From NCBI GenBank assembly GCA_023458215.1, contig JAEXAJ010000178.1, positions 1 through 10,222 on the forward strand: DNA of 10,222 nt, read 5' to 3'. This document shows, one piece after another, positions 6,658 to 10,222 of the stretch. Below the pieces are notes generated by a model. The model ran no database searches. It was given only the letters and a program-made list of their open reading frames with translations, and had not been told where the DNA came from. A program made the position numbers and the translations under genes. How positions within the stretch are numbered: position 1 is the stretch's first letter; each line of letters starts with the position of its first letter. The stretch comes from Bacteroidota bacterium. Its GTDB lineage: Bacteria > Bacteroidota > Bacteroidia > Bacteroidales > Bacteroidaceae.

Positions 6658-7866
6658 TTAAATCTCTTCGTCCTTATGATTGTTATAGTACACTCTCAGC
6701 GGGGTAGAAGTCACTTTGATAAAACCTTTTGCATCTTCTGCCGTCCAGCCTTTCTGCATTTCGCCGTATTCGCCGAACTTAGTCTTTACCAAATCGTCCT
6801 TACTCTCCACACCTACGGTTGAGAAACCTAACGGGCGGAGTTCCAGGATAGCCGTACCATTCACGTTGCGTTGCGAAGATTCCAGCATGGCTTCGATGTC
6901 ACGCATCACCGGTTCCAGGTACTGACTTTCGTGCAGGAACATACCGTACCAATTAGCAACTTGGTCTTTCCAGTATTGTTGCCATTTACTCAGTGTATAT
7001 TTTTCCAGGAATTTATGTGCACCGATAATCAACATCGGGGCAGCAGCTTCGAAACCTACACGGCCTTTGATGCCGATAATCGTATCACCTACGTGCATAT
7101 CGCGACCAATGCCGTAAGCGGCACCAATTTCTTCCACTTTCTGGATAGCTTTGATGGGATCGTCGAATGTCTCATCGTTTACTGCTTTCAGCTCACCTTT
7201 CTCAAAAGTGAGACGCAATTGTTCACTACCTTCTTTAGTGCAGTGTTTCAGGTAAGCCGTTTCGGGCAAGCCTTGTGCTGAATCCAGAATTTCACCACCA
7301 CAGATGGAAGTACCCCACAAGCCTACATTATAGGAATATTTCAGCTTGGTGAAGTCTGCTGAGAAACCATGTTTGTTCAGATAATCGATTTCTTCCTGGC
7401 GGCTCAATGCCATGTCACGGGTCAGTGTGATGATTTCTACACCCGGAGCCAGTACGAGGAATGTCATGTCGAAACGAATCTGGTCGTTACCTGCCCCTGT
7501 AGAACCATGAGCGATAGCGTCTGCTCCAATCTCGTTGGCATAACGTGCAATGGCAAGTGCCTGGAAGATACGCTCGGAACTTACGGAAATAGGATAGGTG
7601 CCATTACGCAACACGTTGCCGAACACCATGTATTTCAAACTCTTTTCGTAATATTCCTGAGTTACGTCGATAGTAACATATTCTTTTGCGCCCAGTTTAT
7701 AGGCGTTTTCTTCGTTCGTTTTCAGCTGTTCAGGACTGAAGCCACCGGTGTTTGCACAAGCTGCATACACTTCGTACCCTTTTTCTTTGGCAAGGTACAT
7801 TACCGTAAATGAAGTATCAAGACCGCCGCTGAATGCGACTACTACTTTTTTCTTCTTTTCTTCCAT
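6658..7866 (-). CDS. argG: Argininosuccinate synthase
   Basis: This 402-residue enzyme is expected to join citrulline and aspartate with ATP to make argininosuccinate, the step before ArgH. The N-terminal pyrophosphatase P-loop AFSGGLDTS is at 11-19, the citrulline/aspartate-binding segment GSTGAGNDQIRF is at 121-132, and 'RNGTYPISVSSERI' (87-100) is also family-typical. Length matches the family. The gene is 126 bases downstream of the GNAT stop. Most of that gap is taken up by a REP-like palindrome, and no TAnnTTTG box is visible in the gap, so argG is probably cotranscribed from upstream. PspC follows after 5 bases. argH is not in the window. Confidence 0.96.
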   Translation of the reverse strand: MEEKKKKVVVAFSGGLDTSFTVMYLAKEKGYEVYAACANTGGFSPEQLKTNEENAYKLGAKEYVTIDVTQEYYEKSLKYMVFGNVLRNGTYPISVSSERIFQALAIARYANEIGADAIAHGSTGAGNDQIRFDMTFLVLAPGVEIITLTRDMALSRQEEIDYLNKHGFSADFTKLKYSYNVGLWGTSICGGEILDSAQGLPETAYLKHCTKEGSEQLRLTFEKGELKAVNDETFDDPIKAIQKVEEIGAAYGIGRDMHVGDTIIGIKGRVGFEAAAPMLIIGAHKFLEKYTLSKWQQYWKDQVANWYGMFLHESQYLEPVMRDIEAMLESSQRNVNGTAILELRPLGFSTVGVESKDDLVKTKFGEYGEMQKGWTAEDAKGFIKVTSTPLRVYYNNHKDEEI

Positions 7867-7904
7867 AATGCTATGTATTATTTTTCTTCTTTTCTTGAGT
7901 ATTT

Positions 7905-7985
7905 GTCATTCTGAACGTAGTGAAGAATCTCGTCTCTGTAGTGTGTACAAGGGAAAAGAGATCCTTTGACTACGCTCAGGATGAC
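7905..7985. repeat. REP-like imperfect palindromic repeat between GNAT gene and argG
   Basis: The left arm at 7905-7931 begins GTCATTCTGAACGTAGTGAA and the right arm is at 7958-7985. The right arm reverse-complemented begins GTCATCCTGAGCGTAGTCAA, so the two are clearly homologous, with scattered differences and one length change, around a 26-base centre. Repeats with a GTCATTCTGAGCG core are widespread in Bacteroidetes intergenic regions (known from memory). There is no T run after the hairpin, so it does not look like a terminator. A half copy is at 2569-2586. Confidence 0.8.
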
Positions 7986-7991
7986 GGACGG

Positions 7992-8549
7992 TTATATTTT
8001 ATCATCTTCATGCAGTTCCGGGTCGTAGAGCATTGCGGTGCAGATGCAGAACTTGCGGTTCTTGGCTACTAATATATCATGGTTGATGCAACCTTCGCAA
8101 CCTTTCCAGAAGGATTCATCGTCTGTCAATTCATTGAAGGTAACAGGGACATATCCCAGTTCCGTATTCATTTTCATGACGGCAGCTCCGCTGGTGAGGC
8201 TGAATACTTTGGCGTTGGGCCATCGCAAGCGTGCCAGGCGGAAGGATGCCATTTTGATACGCTTAGCCAATCCTATGCCGCGAAAGTCGGGATGTACAAT
8301 CAAACCGGAGGTGGCGACGTATTGTTTGTTTCCCCAGCTTTCGATGTAGGTGAAACCTGCAAACACGTCTCCGCATAAGGCGATGATGGCTTTTCCTTCC
8401 TTCATTTTTGTCGCCACATATTCGTGTGTGCGTTCTGCGATGCCCGTTCCACGTACTTTGGCCGCTTCTCTGATGGTATCCAAAATCTTATCCACATAAA
8501 TTTCGTGAGAGGCGTCAGCCACCATCACGTCCACTTTTTTGGTATCCAT
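7992..8549 (-). CDS. GNAT acyltransferase, probable N-acylglutamate synthase of the arginine pathway
   Basis: This 185-residue protein is a GCN5-related N-acyltransferase. The acyl-CoA pyrophosphate-binding motif is HPDFRGIGLAKRI (86-98, R/Q-x-x-G-x-G/A as RGIGLA), preceded by the central strand 'YVATSGLIV'. The C-terminal third holds four cysteines, CEGC (151-154) and CIC (168-170), a CX2C-X13-CXC spacing that could bind metal. The chosen ATG (8549) gives a normal GNAT start; an upstream ATG at 8618 lies inside an inverted repeat and would add residues unlike the family. The gene sits between argR and argG, where an enzyme for the first arginine step would fit. The window has no argJ or classical argA, and distant GNATs of this kind in Bacteroides are understood (from memory) to make N-acyl-, probably N-succinyl-, glutamate. 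The acyltransferase fold is well supported; the substrate is inferred. Confidence 0.82.
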   Translation of the reverse strand: MDTKKVDVMVADASHEIYVDKILDTIREAAKVRGTGIAERTHEYVATKMKEGKAIIALCGDVFAGFTYIESWGNKQYVATSGLIVHPDFRGIGLAKRIKMASFRLARLRWPNAKVFSLTSGAAVMKMNTELGYVPVTFNELTDDESFWKGCEGCINHDILVAKNRKFCICTAMLYDPELHEDDKI

Positions 8550-8573
8550 TTCGTATTTAATTAATAATTTTAG

Positions 8574-8651
8574 AATGAAGAATGAAGAATTTTGCTGCGC
8601 TATGCAAGTATGCCGCATGGCAATTCTTCATTCTTCATTTTTAGTTCTTCA
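8574..8651. repeat. 18-bp perfect inverted repeat built of heptamers, between argR and the GNAT gene
   Basis: Arms AATGAAGAATGAAGAATT (8574-8591) and its exact reverse complement (8622-8639) surround a 30-base centre. Each arm is itself a tandem heptamer (AATGAAG / CTTCATT). On the right side the TTCTTCA units continue in phase at 8624, 8631 and 8645, with one degenerate unit between. The hairpin fills the 103-base gap between the argR stop and the GNAT start. It has no following T run, so it is more likely an mRNA-stability or repeat-expansion feature than a terminator. Confidence 0.85.
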
Positions 8652-8652
8652 T

Positions 8653-9126
8653 TTATTCTATGTTAGGGATGATTTGTGACAGGAATTCGCGTACCTCGCT
8701 GTGCGAAGCGGCTTCGTGCACTACCAGCATGATGGTGTCGTCACCGGCGATGGTGCCCAAGATAGCGGGACATTCGCGGTTGTCAATGTCATAGGCCATA
8801 CTGCTGGCATAGCCAGGCCGTGTGCGAATAACGGCAATGTTACCGGAGAATTGCAGGGAAACAAAACCGCTGGTCATCAGCATTTCGCTGGCACTCTGGT
8901 CATTGGAACGCTTGTACATGATGTTATTGGGTAATACATATACGTATTTCCCATTCATGTTTGCCGCCTTGGCAACTTTCAGTTGTTTCAAGTCGCGGGA
9001 AAGAGTGGCTTGTGTCAGCTCAAAGCCTTCCTTACCTAAAGCTTGCAGCAGTTCTTCCTGAGAACTGACATCTTTGCTTGAGATAATCATCTTGATGGCG
9101 TCTAACCGATTGGCTTTTTTCTTCAT
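8653..9126 (-). CDS. argR: Arginine repressor ArgR
   Basis: This 157-residue protein has the two-domain ArgR/AhrC layout. The N-terminal winged helix (about 5-65) contains SSQEELLQALGKEGFELTQA and then TLSRDLKQLKV with 'GKYVYVLP'. The C-terminal oligomerisation and arginine-binding domain (about 85-157) contains 'GNIAVIRTRPGYASSMAYDID' and the arginine-binding signature GTIAGDDTI (124-132). It is expected to form a hexamer that, with arginine, represses arginine synthesis genes and often its own. It is the first gene of the cluster. A -7 box (9156-9163) and candidate operators (9181-9262) lie just upstream. Confidence 0.95.
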   Translation of the reverse strand: MKKKANRLDAIKMIISSKDVSSQEELLQALGKEGFELTQATLSRDLKQLKVAKAANMNGKYVYVLPNNIMYKRSNDQSASEMLMTSGFVSLQFSGNIAVIRTRPGYASSMAYDIDNRECPAILGTIAGDDTIMLVVHEAASHSEVREFLSQIIPNIE

Positions 9127-9155
9127 TTTTCTGTATAATTATTCTAAGAATGGCG

Positions 9156-9163
9156 CAAAAGTA
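9156..9163 (-). promoter_or_regulatory. Bacteroides-type -7 box for argR and the arginine cluster
   Basis: The reverse strand reads TACTTTTG, an exact TAnnTTTG match, 30-37 bases before the argR ATG. No clear TTTG is present at the -33 position. No equally good box was seen in front of the GNAT gene, argG, argC or argD, so this is the best candidate promoter for the whole cluster. Confidence 0.55.
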
Positions 9164-9180
9164 GGGATAATTTTGGAAAG

Positions 9181-9262
9181 AATATGCATTAAAGAGAGAA
9201 ATTTTGTACTTTTTATACTATGAATGCTATGTTTTATGCATAAATCGGAGAATATATGCAAT
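9181..9262. promoter_or_regulatory. Cluster of TATGCAT-like sites, candidate ArgR operators
   Basis: Upstream of the argR -7 box there are four related sites in 82 bases: AATATGCATT (9181-9190), TATGAATGC (9219-9227), the palindrome TTTATGCATAAA (9233-9244) and TATATGCAAT (9253-9262). The 18-base stretch ATGCTATGTTTTATGCAT (9224-9241) has ARG-box size and outer symmetry (ATGC...GCAT). In other bacteria ARG boxes are 18-bp imperfect palindromes of related AT-rich sequence. The first site would overlap the -33 region of argR. Binding is inferred from position and resemblance. Confidence 0.45.
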
Positions 9263-9285
9263 CGAAATCGGAGATTAGGAACTGA

Positions 9286-9396
9286 TTGACCCGTATCTGA
9301 GGCGCACTTGCTCCGTACCAAGTCCGGGATTTCTTCGGTCGGAAGTACCTCTGGACGGAGAATGTATGGAGCAAGTGTGCCTCAGGTGCGGGTCAA
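9286..9396 (+). other. Long hairpin: 33-bp stem fully paired only as + strand RNA
   Basis: Positions 9286-9318 pair with 9364-9396 to form a 33-bp stem with no unpaired base when written as + strand RNA. Four pairs are G-U wobbles (9294-9388, 9296-9386, 9304-9378, 9315-9367), and as - strand RNA the same four would be C-A mismatches. The 45-base loop can form a second stem (9322-9328 with 9350-9356, seven pairs including two G-U) and an inner hairpin around 9329-9346. No T run follows, so it is not a terminator. It is more GC-rich than its surroundings. It could be a structured RNA, or the whole of a small non-autonomous mobile palindrome. No promoter with both boxes is visible upstream on the + strand; TAATTTTG at 9168-9175 is a possible -7 box only. 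Confidence 0.75.
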
Positions 9397-9565
9397 GTCC
9401 GAAGTGGATATGAAGAATTATTCAGTTTGATGCTTTTTCTGGTCTTAAACATATAATGTTTTTACGGAAAACAAACGGTCTTTTACATCAAAACTAATAA
9501 TGGTTTATATGAAAATGTAAAGAATCAAAATGGACATTGTTTAAACGTAAACTTTCAGGTGCATT
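9397..9565. other. AT-rich gene-free stretch before the toxin-antitoxin locus
   Basis: No convincing coding frame is seen on either strand. A 7-bp inverted repeat (TTTACAT near 9482 and ATGTAAA near 9515) is the only notable structure, and it is weak. The stretch ends at the -33 box of the toxin-antitoxin promoter. Confidence 0.5.
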
Positions 9566-9597
9566 ATTGTATATCTCATATATATGATATATATTTG
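9566..9597 (+). promoter_or_regulatory. Promoter with embedded palindromic operator for the toxin-antitoxin genes
   Basis: ATTG (9566-9569) as the -33 box, a 20-base spacer and TATATTTG (9590-9597) as the -7 box make the most complete Bacteroides-type promoter in the window, with a leader of under about 15 bases before the ATG at 9613. Between the boxes lies a perfect 12-bp palindrome, TCATATATATGA (9576-9587). This is where an antitoxin would bind to repress its own operon. Confidence 0.7.
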
Positions 9598-9612
9598 CTA
9601 AAAATAAGACTT

Positions 9613-9867
9613 ATGGATACATCATTATCAAATGCAAAAAGAAGAAAGGTCATTGATATACCGGAACAAACGTTCAGGACTTTATCAGTAAGAGCTGCGG
9701 CTTCCGGAACTAATCTGAAAGCTTTTATTGAGAAAATGTTAGTGGACTATGCAGATAGTGCAGACGATTCGCATTTGTATGCTTATTTATGTGAGAAACG
9801 TCCCGAAGGAAAAGATATGCTTAACGAAGAAGAAACGAAATCCTTTGAGGATTGGTTAGGATTATGA
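9613..9867 (+). CDS. Antitoxin, ribbon-helix-helix type, of a RelE/ParE-like system
   Basis: This 84-residue protein starts MDTSLSNAKRRKVIDIPEQT and has the ribbon-helix-helix antitoxin pattern: a short basic beta strand (KRRKVIDIP, about 8-16), helix 'EQTFRTLSVRAAASG', turn 'TNLKAFIEKML', then an acidic C-terminal arm 'YAYLCEKRPEGKDMLNEEETKSFEDWLGL' typical of toxin-wrapping tails. The strand would bind the operator and the tail would neutralise the toxin. An upstream in-frame ATG at 9559 was rejected because it precedes the promoter boxes; with the -7 box at 9590-9597 only the 9613 start fits. Its TGA overlaps the next ATG (ATGA), the usual antitoxin-toxin coupling. The gene looks intact. 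Confidence 0.8.
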   Translation: MDTSLSNAKRRKVIDIPEQTFRTLSVRAAASGTNLKAFIEKMLVDYADSADDSHLYAYLCEKRPEGKDMLNEEETKSFEDWLGL

Positions 9868-10070
9868 AAGTTGAATATTCTAAAGACTTCGAAAAGGCTG
9901 TTCGTAAGTTGTCGGGAAAGCTGCTTGATTCTGTGAGAGAAGTGATTCGGGCATTTTTTATCTTCCATGTAGAAGTAAAAGACGATACGGTGAAATTTAA
10001 GTATCTTGTTCCCAGAGGAGAGGCTTATGCAAAGAAAAGTAGGGACGGCCTACGGAAACATGACATTTGA
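9864..10070 (+). pseudogene. RelE/ParE-like toxin with an apparent in-frame central deletion
   Basis: The 68-residue product begins MKVEYSKDFEKAVRKLSGKL, a typical start of this Bacteroides RelE/ParE-superfamily toxin group, and ends with the typical 'FHVEVKDDTVKFKYLVPRGEAYAKK'. The part that normally lies between them is missing: 'SVREVI' runs straight into 'RAFFIF' near 9948-9951. In relatives I recall, about 30-40 residues follow 'VREVI', containing a 'CKKL' element and the 'YRIRIG' strand; those strands form much of the toxin core. The reading frame is kept, so a shortened protein could still be made, but activity is unlikely. It overlaps the antitoxin gene by 4 bases. The comparison is from memory of the family, not an alignment. 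Confidence 0.68.
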
Positions 10071-10130
10071 ATCATTGCAAGCTTTTATGGAAACAACAAA
10101 AGCAATAAGAAAACTATCAAAATATAAAGA

Positions 10131-10158
10131 AGGGGTTTCGGTGGAAACCCCTATTTTT
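10131..10158 (+). terminator. Intrinsic terminator after the toxin-antitoxin genes
   Basis: AGGGGTTTC (10131-10139), loop GGTG, and GAAACCCCT (10144-10152) form a perfect 9-bp stem followed by ATTTTT. It lies 60 bases after the toxin stop and closes the + strand unit. The 60 bases between hold no recognisable gene. Confidence 0.85.
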
Positions 10159-10222
10159 GTGCCGTCAGGTATTGGCATGTTCTATAAAATAATCTATGTG
10201 AATCTATAAACTATTAAAGGCA

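Noticed and set aside
8550..8618. Upstream ATG that would add 23 residues to the GNAT protein
   Set aside because: It lies inside the inverted repeat at 8574-8639, and the extra residues do not resemble a GNAT start; the ATG at 8549 gives the normal N-terminus.
9168..9175. TAATTTTG as a + strand promoter -7 box for the hairpin
   Set aside because: It fits TAnnTTTG but has no -33 partner and lies in AT-rich DNA where the pattern arises by chance; kept only as a possibility in the hairpin entry.
9139..9321. 60-codon - strand frame upstream of argR
   Set aside because: It runs through the argR -7 box, the candidate operators and the hairpin arm, and shows no protein-like pattern.
10006..10209. 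67-codon + strand frame overlapping the toxin end
   Set aside because: It overlaps the toxin in another frame and runs through the terminator hairpin; no family is recognisable.
1..10222. CRISPR array, tRNA, rRNA or insertion-sequence transposase
   Set aside because: No evenly spaced repeat-spacer array, no cloverleaf sequence and no transposase motif were seen on either strand.

Overview
The window looks like a chromosomal segment from a Bacteroides-type member of the Bacteroidales. Three things support this: promoter -7 boxes of the form TAnnTTTG stand in front of several starts, Shine-Dalgarno sequences are absent and the leaders are AT-rich, and the protein families and their order match an arginine cluster typical of Bacteroides. 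I do not name a species.

The core (about 9.16 kb down to 4.2 kb, all on the - strand) is an arginine biosynthesis cluster: argR (repressor), a GNAT acyltransferase that is probably the N-acylglutamate synthase, argG, a small PspC-domain membrane protein, argC and argD. A strong intrinsic terminator follows argD at 4227-4264. A group of TATGCAT-like sites upstream of argR are candidate ArgR operators. argB, the transcarbamylase, the deacylase and argH are not here. From what is known of Bacteroides, the acyl group is probably succinyl rather than acetyl, but the sequence alone cannot show this.

Beyond the terminator (4.2-3.46 kb) lies a GC-rich scar: a fimbrillin-like (FimB/Mfa2-type) fragment truncated at both ends, joined out of frame to the last helix-turn-helix of an AraC-type regulator. 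Then come proC (proline biosynthesis, with its own -7 box) and a two-gene unit made of an XRE-cupin regulator and a medium-chain-type acyl-CoA synthetase. At the left edge is the start of a DUF2007-type small protein.

The right end (9.17-10.22 kb) is different in character. It is an AT-rich gene-free stretch holding a 111-nt hairpin that pairs without mismatch only as + strand RNA. It is followed by a + strand toxin-antitoxin locus with a palindromic operator inside its promoter, an apparently intact antitoxin gene, a RelE/ParE-like toxin gene that appears to have lost its middle, and a terminator.

The gaps inside the arginine cluster carry short repeats: a REP-like imperfect palindrome between the GNAT gene and argG (with a half copy next to proC), a period-7 inverted repeat between argR and the GNAT gene, and a smaller period-7 repeat between argC and argD. 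The most notable observations are the hairpin, the toxin with a missing core, the PspC gene overlapping argC, and the GNAT enzyme with a four-cysteine C-terminal motif.
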